A stretch of DNA of 63,766 bases from Gammaproteobacteria bacterium (lineage in GTDB: Bacteria > Pseudomonadota > Gammaproteobacteria > Steroidobacterales > Steroidobacteraceae): assembly GCA_003134045.1 (NCBI GenBank), contig PLAH01000184.1, positions 97,425-161,190 of the forward strand. The letters are read 5' to 3'. Below are positions 17,711 to 25,945 of this stretch, one piece after another. Positions within the stretch are counted from its first letter, which is position 1. Every line of letters starts with the position of its first letter. The notes under the pieces are model-generated. The model made no database searches, was not told where the DNA came from, and saw nothing but the letters and a program-made list of their open reading frames with translations. The position numbers were made by a program, and so were the translations under genes.

Positions 17711-18078
17711 TGGATGAGGCTGTGTTCGGAGGCGCCACGGCCTTTCCCAGGCAACTCATTTTTCCCGCGTGAGCCGAAGCGGACCGGAAACTGCTTGCGG
17801 TGAACGAACTGGCCAGTAAGCGCGACCGGGCAGTCTACGACGCCTTCCTTGATGATGCGCATGGGCGAGCTCACCACTGGTAGGAGGCAGCGTTCCTGAA
17901 AGGAGTCGAAACTGTACTCGAGCTTGAGAAAGATAAGGCCGAGTGGGCTGTGGTTACATTTTCCCAAATCCATTTTCCCGCGCAGATCCTTGCCCGCTGA
18001 CCACGGCTCAGGTTCGACTCCAATATGGGCTGTGGGTTGCGCCTTGATGGCATTCGATTGTGTGCGAGGCATGAACAT
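17707..18078 (-). pseudogene. hsdM: Type I restriction methyltransferase subunit M, internally deleted
   Basis: The 123-residue open frame fuses two separated pieces of HsdM. Residues about 20-65 (WSAGKDLRGKMDL, then PLGLIFLK and FDSFQER) match the N-terminal helical domain, and residues about 85-110 (GVVDCPVALTGQ) match the segment that in intact HsdM lies after the catalytic NPPY/F motif. The SAM-binding and catalytic core between them is missing, so the protein cannot methylate DNA. Its stop overlaps the hsdR start (ATGA); hsdS, normally between them, is absent. Confidence 0.75.
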
Positions 18079-18267
18079 CCCTTTAATCTACATCATCGAA
18101 AAATGATAACTTTCCCCTGACATCGTCTTCCTTATCGAACCCATCTTAAAGCAGACAAGTGCCGGATTGTTATCAGATTTGTAGAGGCCGTTTGATGCCG
18201 CCGCTTTGGCAGATGCCGCTACTCTACGATTGTGTCGAGCGCAGGGCATCAAAACCCGTCGTTCAAG

Positions 18268-18873
18268 TCAAGTGTGAGTTGCCGGATCCGGAAAATACAT
18301 CGTCGCCGTCGCCAACGCGAGTTGCTCGGCCGAGCTGGCATAAGCGTCAATCTTAAACTCCGCCTTAGTTCGCTCGTAGATGTGCCACGGCTCAAGTTCC
18401 CGTGCTGTCAGAAGGATGGCGCGCCGATGGAAGCGCTCGTTAAGGTTCTTGGCCGAATGGATCTCCTCAGGTGTAAAAGGACATAACTTCGCCAGGAGTA
18501 CGAAGGATTGAAAGCGCTTGGATGGAAGCGCGTCGGCCACGGCCTTGAGGTTGCCAATATCGGTAGGACTGATCGTACCGCCACCCCCGACGCCGCGATT
18601 TCGACCGCGATCCTTGCACTCACCGAGAATGATCGTCGTCGGCTCTGGATACCGCCCCGTCACCAGCCAGACAAAATCCACTTCACATGTCGGCAAGCCG
18701 CTGCCGTCATTGGGGACGAGATCGAGCGATGTCGTGTACAAGAATCCACTGTGCAACGAATGCCCCGCGTATTGACTCGCAAGGCATCCGGCACGGCCCG
18801 CATGGAGCGAAGCGATTTTGGTTCTTACGCACTTCGTGTGACGATCGGGCTGCTTAGGGAGGAGTATGGGCAC
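18268..18873 (-). pseudogene. Truncated restriction-nuclease-like protein
   Basis: A frame of up to 201 residues. From about residue 45 it looks like a genuine protein: GFLYTTSLDLVPNDGSG, EVDFVWLVTGRYPEPTTIILGECKDRG and FVLLAKLCPFTPEEI. The spacing of Asp and GECK resembles the core of a PD-(D/E)XK nuclease fold. The first 45 residues are arginine/cysteine-rich and low in similarity to anything I know, and the only start is a weak GTG, so the gene is probably missing its 5' part or is frameshifted. Function inferred from the motif and from neighbouring restriction remnants; it could be another nuclease-fold protein. Confidence 0.5.
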
Positions 18874-19017
18874 CGATTTGTTGCATTTAGAGTTTCCATG
18901 GTCGTCATTCCCGGGCTGTCCAAATCACTGGTCGCCGACCGCCGCTGATGTATTCACGTAGGCGACACCGGTAATTCCGGAGCGCGAACGTCACCCTAAA
19001 GTCCCGGCACCAAGCCA

Positions 19018-19521
19018 TTACTGTGGCGACGGCCTGAAGTCCTGATCGGGGAACATTGCCGCATCGGGTGCTTTTATTACGACGGCGGCGTGTTTCAGGC
19101 TCTGATGGCATGCATTGCAGGCCTGCGTCAGCCGTGCGTAAGCAGCGGCGAATTGTGCGGTGTTTTGATTCGTGATCGCGTCTTCCAGTGCAACGAGCGG
19201 AACCTTCGTCAGCGCGATCATCATTTCTGCGGTGTCCACGGTCTGATACGTGGGAATGGTGCGTGCAATGCGGGCGAAGGCATTGCGCAGCTCGCTGAGT
19301 TCGTAGCTGGCATATGGCCAATTTTTGTACTTGCCGGCCAACCCGAGTTTGATGTGACGGGGTTGCACGGCCATCGTCATCAGGTCACCCAGACTGGGAT
19401 GATAATCAGGCTGGGCGCTCGCTGCGGTCGTGGCTGCCGGGGTGGTAGTTGCCGCAGTCTGGCCGACCGCCATTGGGGCGCCCGCGACCGCCATGGCGGT
19501 CAGTATCAAAATCTTGATCAT
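19018..19521 (-). CDS. Exported c-type cytochrome (cytochrome c'-like)
   Basis: A 167-residue periplasmic protein with a signal peptide (MIKILILTAMAVAGAPMAVG, cleaved near AVG-Q or after a threonine/alanine-rich linker) and a single haem-attachment motif CNACH at residues 135-139 near the C-terminus, the position found in cytochrome c' and related four-helix cytochromes. The ATG at 19521 is chosen because AGGA stands eight bases upstream and the signal peptide begins there, although the frame is open further upstream. It appears intact inside a region of otherwise broken genes. Electron-transfer partner unknown. Confidence 0.8.
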   Translation of the reverse strand: MIKILILTAMAVAGAPMAVGQTAATTTPAATTAASAQPDYHPSLGDLMTMAVQPRHIKLGLAGKYKNWPYASYELSELRNAFARIARTIPTYQTVDTAEMMIALTKVPLVALEDAITNQNTAQFAAAYARLTQACNACHQSLKHAAVVIKAPDAAMFPDQDFRPSPQ

Positions 19522-19757
19522 GGGTATTCCTGAGTGAATCGGTGCTTCCGGAAAATCCAGTTCCCCCGATGGCGACGGTACATTATGGTGCAAAAGTGAC
19601 TCCGAGATGGTGGCGATGTCAATAGACATGGCTAGGAATATGGCGGTCGTACCATGGTCGGCCTCGGCATCCTCGATCATTGGTATTCTTAACTTGCAAC
19701 CAAGTCGCCCAATACTGCCGCGTTCCGTGCCCGCGGCGCTACCGGCCCTCGGGACTG

Positions 19758-19880
19758 TTAAAAACCGTGGGGTACTCTCGCCGCCTGCTTCAAAAGACCC
19801 AGGAATTGTTCGACGTCGGGATCCATCCGGTAGATGTGCGCAGCTTCGTACGCCTTCAGCCTCTCGGGGGGCGTAAACAT
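19758..19880 (-). CDS. Possible short protein or gene fragment, 40 residues
   Basis: A short frame, ATG at 19880, whose product (MFTPPERLKAYEAAHIYRMD, then PDVEQFLGLLKQAARVPHGF) has the amphipathic, proline-starting composition of a real protein and not of a shadow frame. It has no clear ribosome-binding site. It may be the broken end of a longer gene lost in the decay of this region. I do not recognise the family. Confidence 0.3.
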   Translation of the reverse strand: MFTPPERLKAYEAAHIYRMDPDVEQFLGLLKQAARVPHGF

Positions 19881-20079
19881 ACCCCGGCGGAAGCGCCTTT
19901 ATTAACACAGTAGAATTAGGTAAAGACTTTGTTTCGAGAAATGTCGATTTTAAAATGCCCTGCGCTTGGCTAATGTTTAAACAGGTAACAACTTTGAATT
20001 CAGCTGATGAACAAAAGGGTCAAATTCAGTGGGAAAAGCACGCCGCCAGGGAAGGACTTTAATTCATGCGCACAGCCCA
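19881..20079. other. AT-rich stretch without recognisable genes
   Basis: About 200 bases clearly richer in A+T than the flanking chromosome, with no open frame I can support, no strong hairpin and no promoter I would defend. Together with 19522-19757 (the 5' side of the cytochrome gene) it is most easily read as residue of deleted mobile DNA. Confidence 0.5.
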
Positions 20080-20134
20080 GGAAATAGAGTTGTCTCCCGC
20101 GAAATATAGTCATCTCGAGGGGAATAACCGCTTT
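20080..20134 (-). repeat. Mobile-element-like repeat, copy B
   Basis: Second copy of the 55-base repeat at 16441-16495, same orientation, about 78% identical. The two tandem units are GTTGTCTCCCGCGAAATATA and GTCATCTCGAGGGGAATAAC. It adjoins the point at which the antitoxin gene at 20169-20291 loses homology, consistent with an element end having been inserted there. Confidence 0.7.
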
Positions 20135-20168
20135 CCTGAAGATTGCCGCGTAGAGGGTCCTTGGAACA

Positions 20169-20291
20169 CTGCAGTACCTTAATCGACCGCGCGTCGACCT
20201 TGGTTACCCTGGCGGCCTTGCGAGCGCCAGCAATGATCTCATTGTGCTGTTGCATGCTTTCTACCAAATCGGCAAACAATTTCTTGTCCAT
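20169..20291 (-). pseudogene. Truncated helix-turn-helix antitoxin (YiaG/HigA-like)
   Basis: The ATG at 20291 has GGAAG seven bases upstream and opens MDKKLFADLVESMQQHNEI, then RKAARVTKVDARSIKVLQ. This is the N-terminal part of the short DNA-binding antitoxins encoded after RelE/HigB-type toxins; the helix-turn-helix that should follow (typically ...LSQxxFA) is missing after residue 41, where unrelated sequence and repeat copy B begin. No toxin gene can be seen upstream. Non-functional remnant. Confidence 0.65.
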
Positions 20292-20328
20292 CGTGCTTCC
20301 TACCAATTTTCGTTGAGTTTCTTCAGAG

Positions 20329-20454
20329 TCGGGCGTGAAGTACGACAATCGGTTTTGCTCGATCATCGAGATTGAGAACCGGAAAATCGTGCACTGGAGA
20401 GACTACATGGACTCTCTCGCGGCCTGGAACGCATTCACGGCGCACACTCGCTGA
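20329..20454 (+). pseudogene. C-terminal fragment of an NTF2-like / limonene-epoxide-hydrolase-type protein
   Basis: The plus strand encodes SGVKYDNRFCSIIEIENRK, then IVHWRDYMDSLAAWNAFTAH and a stop. The run EIENRKIVHWRDYMD is the characteristic last strand and C-terminus of SnoaL/NTF2-fold hydrolase-isomerases. The 5' part is absent: a stop in the same frame at 20314 and the start of the antitoxin remnant on the other strand bound it. A gene fragment juxtaposed by rearrangement. Confidence 0.6.
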
Positions 20455-20524
20455 AAGAAAGATGTGCTCGAGCGGCTCCTTGCCGACGATCCCATCGGGC
20501 GTATCGTCGCCGTCGAAGTGCACT

Positions 20525-21706
20525 TCACCTGCCTGAATTCGAGCCGTTGCTCGCCGGTCGCGCGGGTTGCCAGCCCCACCCCGGGATCGTCAAGTTGTAG
20601 TAGGTAGAGCGGCCGCGGCCGTCGCGCACCAGGAGACGCTTTGCGACGAGATCCACCAGGTCGCGGTTCGACGTGATGTGCGTGCTCTTATTGAGCGCGG
20701 CGTACTTGCGGGTCGTCATGCCGCCTTCGAATCTCTTCGGCCCCGCGACGAGCATGCGGTTCAAGGCCTTTCTCTGCCGCGCATTCAAGTCCACCTGGCT
20801 GTGTTCGCTCCAGAACCGGGCGCGCTCGAGCGCCTCATCGATGAGTACGATGCTCGCGCGACAGGCGTTGCAAAAGGCGTTGCTGAACCAGGTGAGCCAG
20901 CCGGTGATCTCGCCCGTACCGCGCTGCGCGGTGTTCAGCGCCTCGTAGTACGCCCGCTGTTCGCGATGCAATCCCATCGAGGTGCCCTGAAGCCGGCTCA
21001 CGGCGCGCATTTCCTGCGAAATGGCCCGGTCGATGATCGCGCGACCGAGACGACCGTTACCGTCGGAGAAGGGGTGGATGGATTCGAACCATAGGTGGGC
21101 AATGCCGGCGCGCAAAATGCCATCGAGCTCGCGCGTCTCCTGGGTGCGATTGAACCAGTCGAGGAAGGAGCGCATTTCCGCGCGGACGGCGGCCGCCGGC
21201 GGCGCCGAATAATGGACTACCTCCCGTCCCGCCGGTCCGCTCACCACTTGCATGGGATCGCCCTGGGTTCGATACGTTCCCGTTTCAACGGTGTGCCATC
21301 CGGACCGGCCATCGGGAAAGAGGAGCGCCTGCCACTCGATGAGTCGCGCTTCGGTGAGCTCTTGCTGCCAGTGGGTCGCCGCGTCATTCATCACCTCGAG
21401 GAGCCCATCGATGTGCCGCGGCACCGGCACTTCAGGAGTTCCGAGAATCCCCAGGCGGCCGGCGACCGAGGAGCGCACCGCCGCCATATCGAGCGTTTCG
21501 CCCTCGATGGCAGCCGTCGCCACAGCGCTTTGGGACCACACATCCGCTTGCAAGAGCTTCAGATCCTCCGCACCAATTGCCTCCGCCTTGCCACGCAGCT
21601 GTCCCGCGGCGTCGCGAGCCCGGTTGGAAGGCTCGATCAGGCGGGCGGTATCGAACGTAAAGTGCGGCCAGCGGGCGGTCTGCCACACCCAGGTAGGAGT
21701 GGGCAT
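20525..21706 (-). CDS. Class II Fic-domain protein with DUF4172 N-terminus
   Basis: Fic proteins transfer AMP (or other nucleotide parts) from ATP to target proteins. This 393-residue protein has the DUF4172-type start (WVWQTARWPHFTFD), an N-terminal inhibitory motif TAAIEG at residues 64-69 ((S/T)xxxE(G/N), placing it in class II, self-inhibited), and the complete catalytic motif HPFSDGNGRLGR at 211-222. The C-terminal 80 residues (TTRKYAALNKSTHITSNRDL) look like a winged helix, as in Fic proteins that bind their own DNA. Appears intact. Its promoter overlaps a perfect palindrome, suggesting autoregulation. Cellular target unknown. Confidence 0.92.
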   Translation of the reverse strand: MPTPTWVWQTARWPHFTFDTARLIEPSNRARDAAGQLRGKAEAIGAEDLKLLQADVWSQSAVATAAIEGETLDMAAVRSSVAGRLGILGTPEVPVPRHIDGLLEVMNDAATHWQQELTEARLIEWQALLFPDGRSGWHTVETGTYRTQGDPMQVVSGPAGREVVHYSAPPAAAVRAEMRSFLDWFNRTQETRELDGILRAGIAHLWFESIHPFSDGNGRLGRAIIDRAISQEMRAVSRLQGTSMGLHREQRAYYEALNTAQRGTGEITGWLTWFSNAFCNACRASIVLIDEALERARFWSEHSQVDLNARQRKALNRMLVAGPKRFEGGMTTRKYAALNKSTHITSNRDLVDLVAKRLLVRDGRGRSTYYNLTIPGWGWQPARPASNGSNSGR

Positions 21707-21721
21707 AATTCTCTCGATAAT

Positions 21722-21763
21722 TGATAGGATTAAGAATTATAATCCTATCATTGTCGTTTTCAA
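21722..21763 (-). promoter_or_regulatory. fic promoter with palindromic operator
   Basis: On the minus strand TTGAAA (21763-21758), a 16-base spacer and TATAAT (21741-21736) form a near-consensus sigma-70 promoter pointing at fic, whose ATG is at 21706 with GAGAG just upstream. A perfect inverted repeat with 11-base arms (TGATAGGATTA at 21722-21732, TAATCCTATCA at 21740-21750, seven bases apart) covers the -10 element and probable start point. A further half-site, TCTATCA, is at about 21806. The C-terminal winged helix of Fic is an obvious candidate binder. Confidence 0.7.
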
Positions 21764-21987
21764 TCAATAATCCATCTAAAAAATGATACGTTTATGGGAC
21801 GTAAATCTATCATTTGACTGGCCAAACTATCTGCTGAGGTCAATCCTCACCGACAGGCCCACCGCTGCCGATCGAGTGGGACGTCGGGGAATCGCCCCTC
21901 TCGGTAACGACAACCAGCAATACGGCAATGCAACAATCGCCACAGACGCCGGGCTCAACAGACGCCGGGATTCTTATAGGATGGGAA

Positions 21988-22593
21988 ATGACTCTAATTC
22001 GAGCGAACACCGTCTTCGGTTCCGCCTACTTTCGCAAGTTCTATTTGAACGCGGCGACGCGCGTGGTGACGCCCGCCGAGATGCGCACGCGGGCCCGTCT
22101 GATCGCGGCGATTCTGGCGCAGGCCAGCATTCCGGTGCGCAGCATTCTGGACGCCGGCTGCGGCATCGGATTGCTGCGCAAGCCTTTCGCGGAAGTACTG
22201 CCGAAAGCGCGTTACGCAGGCCTCGAGGCGAGCGAGTATCTGTGCCGCCGCTATGGCTGGACCCAAGGGTCGGTGACCGACTACGTGCCGCCGCGTCCGA
22301 GCGACCTCGTGGTGTGCTACGACGTGCTGCAATATCTCGATGACCGCGCGGCCGCGCGCGCCTTGTCGAACTTGAGCCGGCTGACGCGCGCGGCCGTGTA
22401 CGTCTCGGCCTTGACGCGCGAGGACTGGCGCGACAACTGCGATCGCTCGCGCACCGACCGCTCCGTGCATCTGCGCCCGGGCGACTGGTACCGGCGCCGG
22501 CTGAAGCGGCATTTCAATTATCTGGGCTACGGGGTCTGGCTGCGCAAGGATGTCACCGCCATCCTATGGGACATGGAACGCAGCAAGGCTTGA
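21988..22593 (+). CDS. Class I SAM-dependent methyltransferase
   Basis: 201 residues from the ATG at 21988 (MTLIRANTVFGSAYFRKFYL), preferred over 21928 because homology-like sequence begins there and GGGA precedes it. SAM-binding motif I is ILDAGCGIGLLRKPF, motif II-like AGLEASEYLCRRYGW, and DLVVCYDVLQYLDD is the motif IV region. The substrate is unknown; such small Rossmann methyltransferases act on varied small molecules. First gene right of the island and back at chromosomal base composition. Confidence 0.82.
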   Translation: MTLIRANTVFGSAYFRKFYLNAATRVVTPAEMRTRARLIAAILAQASIPVRSILDAGCGIGLLRKPFAEVLPKARYAGLEASEYLCRRYGWTQGSVTDYVPPRPSDLVVCYDVLQYLDDRAAARALSNLSRLTRAAVYVSALTREDWRDNCDRSRTDRSVHLRPGDWYRRRLKRHFNYLGYGVWLRKDVTAILWDMERSKA

Positions 22594-22611
22594 ACACCGC
22601 CGCGCCGGCGC

Positions 22612-24042
22612 TCAGAGATTACCCTGCATCCAGCTCACCAGCGCTGCGTGAATGGGTTCGCCGGCGCCGTAATCCGCACGCGAATCGTTGACCAGGGACA
22701 CCAGCACGAAGGTCTTGCCGGAGGTCGTGGTCACGTAGCCTGCCACACCGGTGACGCCGTCGAGGTGCCCGGTCTTCAGGCGCACGGAACCCGCGGGCGA
22801 AGTCTTCATCCGCGACCGCAGGGTCCCATCGACGCCCGCGAGCGGCAGCGATGCGAGGAACTCGGGCGCGTAGCGGCTGTGATACGCGGCACTCAGCACT
22901 TTTGCCATCTGCAGTACCGAGATATGCGTGGTGCGTGACAGGCCGGAACCGTTGTCGATGTTGATGTCCTGCAGCGCGAGACCGCGGTCTTGGCTCCACT
23001 GCGCAATGGCGGCGGCGCCCTTGTCGAGCGTCGCGGGAACGCCGAAGCGATCTTCGCCCATGGTGAGCAGCAGATGGCGCGCCATCAGGTTGCTGCTGAA
23101 TTTGTTCGTGAGCCGTACGATTTCGCCCAAGGTGAGGGAGTCGAAGGTCAGCAACGGCTGCGCATCCGTGGGCGTGGGCGCGACGCGCAGTTTGCCGTCG
23201 AACTCGCCGCCCAATCCACGCCACAGGCCGACGAAGGTGCCGAATGCATAATCGGTCGGCCGCAGCAGCACGCGCGCGAAACTGCGTTCCGCGCAGCTCG
23301 GACTGAGAGCGCCGGAGAACACGATGCGATCCCAGCGCTCCGAGGCGACTTCGAAATCCACCCGGCTCGCGGCGGCGGTGCAACGGCCGGCCGCGAGCGC
23401 GATGTGATTCTCGACCACCAGATTGACCGGCGCAGGGGAGGCGATGATATCGACGCGGTGCGTGCTCGTGTTCGGCACCACGCGGAACTCGATGGATTGA
23501 AAATTGACCATCAACGCGTCGGGCAGCACGTTGTACGAACGGTTCGGCCGGCCGTCGAATGCAGCGGGATCTTCCGCGGGCAGGGAGAACGCCGTGTTGT
23601 CGATGACGATGTCGCCGTGGATGCTGCGCAAGCCCTTGTCGCGCAAACTGCGGGCGAAGCTCCACCAGCGTTCGATGGTCATGTACGGATCGCCGCCGCC
23701 CTGCAGAATGAGGTCGCCGTCGAGCACCCCATTGTCCAGCTTGCCGCGAAACGCCGCCCGGGTGTGCCACACGTACGTGGGTCCGAGCAGATCCAGGCTT
23801 GCGAACGTGGTCACCACCTTGATGGTCGATGCGGGACTGCGCGGCGTGTCGATGTTCTGGCCAAGGACCGGCCGGCCGGTATCGGGGTCCACGATGACGA
23901 AACTTAACGAGTTGGGCGGCAGGTGCTGGGCGGCGATGGTCTGCGCCACCGGCGCGGGCGCGCCGGACAGGCCGAATGCGCGGGATGCACCTATCGCAAA
24001 CGACAAGACGACATATGCCCACCTCACGCTGCGTTTCGACAT
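22612..24042 (-). CDS. dacB: D-alanyl-D-alanine carboxypeptidase/endopeptidase (PBP4)
   Basis: Periplasmic class C low-molecular-mass penicillin-binding protein that trims or cleaves peptidoglycan cross-links. 476 residues with a signal peptide (about 1-27), the active-site SxxK as STIK with Ser72 and Lys75, the SxN motif in KFSSNLMARHLLL, and the KTG motif in LKTGHLDGVTG near the C-terminus. The insertion between motifs one and two is of PBP4 size. The MATE gene ends 24 bases upstream on the same strand, so they may be co-transcribed. Confidence 0.94.
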   Translation of the reverse strand: MSKRSVRWAYVVLSFAIGASRAFGLSGAPAPVAQTIAAQHLPPNSLSFVIVDPDTGRPVLGQNIDTPRSPASTIKVVTTFASLDLLGPTYVWHTRAAFRGKLDNGVLDGDLILQGGGDPYMTIERWWSFARSLRDKGLRSIHGDIVIDNTAFSLPAEDPAAFDGRPNRSYNVLPDALMVNFQSIEFRVVPNTSTHRVDIIASPAPVNLVVENHIALAAGRCTAAASRVDFEVASERWDRIVFSGALSPSCAERSFARVLLRPTDYAFGTFVGLWRGLGGEFDGKLRVAPTPTDAQPLLTFDSLTLGEIVRLTNKFSSNLMARHLLLTMGEDRFGVPATLDKGAAAIAQWSQDRGLALQDINIDNGSGLSRTTHISVLQMAKVLSAAYHSRYAPEFLASLPLAGVDGTLRSRMKTSPAGSVRLKTGHLDGVTGVAGYVTTTSGKTFVLVSLVNDSRADYGAGEPIHAALVSWMQGNL

Positions 24043-24066
24043 GGTTCTAAAGTAGCACAGCAGGGT

Positions 24067-25554
24067 TCAGTTGAGCGGCAGCGCCATGCGCCGCCATGCG
24101 CCGGACCACCATCGCAGGTACAGCATCGTCCCCAGGCAGCAAATGTACGCGAGCGCCGCGAACCAGCCGCCCACGGCGCCCCACCCCAGCTGAGGCAACC
24201 AGTCGACCCAGCCGGCGCCCGGTGTGAACGACAGAATGTGCGCCAACGGCACGAAGAAGCCCCACGAGAGCGCGAGCACCATGATGGATGGCAGGCGCAC
24301 GTCGCCGGCACCGCGCAGACACGCGCCGCCGCTCAAATTGAGGCCGTCGAATAGCTGATATCCCGCGGCGATCCACAGCAAGACGCAGCCGCGCGCCGCC
24401 ACGGCCGCGGCCTGCGGATCGGCTCGATTGGTAAACAATGGCATGATCCACGGCCCGGCGGCGGCGATGGCCACTCCGCTCAGCCCCATGTAGGCGACCG
24501 TGATCACGATGATGGCATTGCCCACCTTGCCGGCCCAGTCGAAGTGCTTGGCACCGATGGCCTGCCCGACCAAGGTGGTGCCCGCCATGGCGATGCCGAT
24601 GGCAGGCATATAGCAAAACGACGTCAGCATCATGACGATCTGCGACGATGCACCGTCGACGGTTCCCAGGCGCACCTGCATCAGTTGAAAAAAAGCGAAG
24701 CCGGTGATGTCTGCCGCATAGAGCACGCCCATGGGCAACCCCAATTTGATCTGGCCCAGGAGCGGCCGCAATTCCAGGCGGGTGGTGAGGTGCGAGCGGT
24801 AGCAAGCGCGAGTGCTCGGGCCTAAGAATGCGGCGAGCGCCGCCCCGACGCCGATGAGCTGGGCGGCGTCCGTGGCCCAGGCGGAGCCGGCGACGCCCAA
24901 ACGCAGATCGAACACGAACAATTGATTCAAGATCGCGTTGGCCAGCGCCACGAGCAGCGTCACGCGCAGGGTGACGAGCGGCCGGCCCACGCCGTTGAAG
25001 AATCCGAGAAGCGACCACAATGCGATGCCGAGCGGCGCGCCGAGCATTCGCGGAAACCAATACTGCAGCGCCAACTGCTGAATGACGTCCGGGATTCCGA
25101 AGGGAGCGAAGATCCAGCGGCCGGCCACGGCCAGTGCGACGAACAACGGCAGTGTCATGACGGACGCCCAAAGAGCCGTCCAGGTGGCCTGCGACGCGCG
25201 CGCGTAGCGTCGCCCGCCGAAGGCCTGCGCGACGACGGTTTGCACGGACAGCCCCACACCGCCAAATAGCAGCACGAATACCAGCACCGGCCAGTAAACT
25301 GCGCCGATTGCGGCAGTCGAGGCGGGAGACAAGCGTCCGATGAACCAGGTGTCGGTGGCATTGAGCACCGCCTGCACGGCGCTGGTCAGCATGAACGGCA
25401 GCGCCAGCGACGCAACCGCGGCATAGTCGAGCCGCGGACGGCCGCTGGAACTCAGCGCTTGTCCGGGGAGCAGTTTGATGGGTGTGTTCACGTGAGGGGT
25501 TTCGTCGATCCAGCCGGCGAGGGTAACTGACTCGGATGAAGGAATGAAATCCAT
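24067..25554 (-). CDS. MATE family efflux transporter
   Basis: A 495-residue inner-membrane antiporter of the multidrug and toxin extrusion family with about twelve transmembrane segments in two homologous halves (LALPFMLTSAVQAVLNATDTW opens the first; IKLGLPMGVLYAADITGFAFF the second). NorM-like proteins export cationic drugs in exchange for Na+ or H+; the substrate is unknown here. The N-terminal 40 residues precede the first helix, so the true start may be a little further in; as given, the start overlaps that of the divergent gene at 25544 by eleven bases. Confidence 0.9.
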   Translation of the reverse strand: MDFIPSSESVTLAGWIDETPHVNTPIKLLPGQALSSSGRPRLDYAAVASLALPFMLTSAVQAVLNATDTWFIGRLSPASTAAIGAVYWPVLVFVLLFGGVGLSVQTVVAQAFGGRRYARASQATWTALWASVMTLPLFVALAVAGRWIFAPFGIPDVIQQLALQYWFPRMLGAPLGIALWSLLGFFNGVGRPLVTLRVTLLVALANAILNQLFVFDLRLGVAGSAWATDAAQLIGVGAALAAFLGPSTRACYRSHLTTRLELRPLLGQIKLGLPMGVLYAADITGFAFFQLMQVRLGTVDGASSQIVMMLTSFCYMPAIGIAMAGTTLVGQAIGAKHFDWAGKVGNAIIVITVAYMGLSGVAIAAAGPWIMPLFTNRADPQAAAVAARGCVLLWIAAGYQLFDGLNLSGGACLRGAGDVRLPSIMVLALSWGFFVPLAHILSFTPGAGWVDWLPQLGWGAVGGWFAALAYICCLGTMLYLRWWSGAWRRMALPLN

Positions 25555-25945
25555 GAGGCGATGCTCGCTGGCCGGCCCATTCCGGGCGCAGCTCCTGGGG
25601 AGCGGTTTGTGGCACCTGACGGCGGCGCAACCCCACCCCGTGCAGATCTATTTGCGTACGGCAGAGCCAGGCGCGTCCGAGGTACTGAAGGACACGAGCC
25701 TGGAGCAGGTCGATCTCGAATGGCAGGACGATGGCGTGGCGGTGACGACGACCCGGGCGAAGCGCATCGCGACGCTGCATGCCAGCTCCGCCATCGTTCA
25801 TGAATTCAGAGACGGGCTTTACGACAGCCTGCCCTTGGCCGGCTTCGATTCCGACGCCCAGCGATTCTGGAAGCGTGTCTTTCGCTTGATGCGAGTCCCC
25901 GGCGGCCGGCTGCTGTTGGGCCTTGTCGCGCGGCGCAACCGCTAG
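25544..25945 (+). CDS. Hypothetical protein, 133 residues
   Basis: Not recognised. The body (EVLKDTSLEQVDLEWQDDGV, then IVHEFRDGLYDSLPLAGFDS and RFWKRVFRLMRVPGGRLLLG) has normal soluble-protein composition and no long antisense competitor, so I regard it as a real gene. Two ATG codons (25544, 25553) open it; both lie inside or at the edge of the divergent MATE gene, so the functional start may be further downstream. No signal peptide or membrane segment. Confidence 0.6.
   Translation: MKSMRRCSLAGPFRAQLLGSGLWHLTAAQPHPVQIYLRTAEPGASEVLKDTSLEQVDLEWQDDGVAVTTTRAKRIATLHASSAIVHEFRDGLYDSLPLAGFDSDAQRFWKRVFRLMRVPGGRLLLGLVARRNR

Noticed and set aside
18865..18960. Plus-strand 31-codon frame with a good-looking GGGAGGAG before ATG
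   Set aside because: Too short, no recognisable composition, and set in decayed DNA; likely chance.
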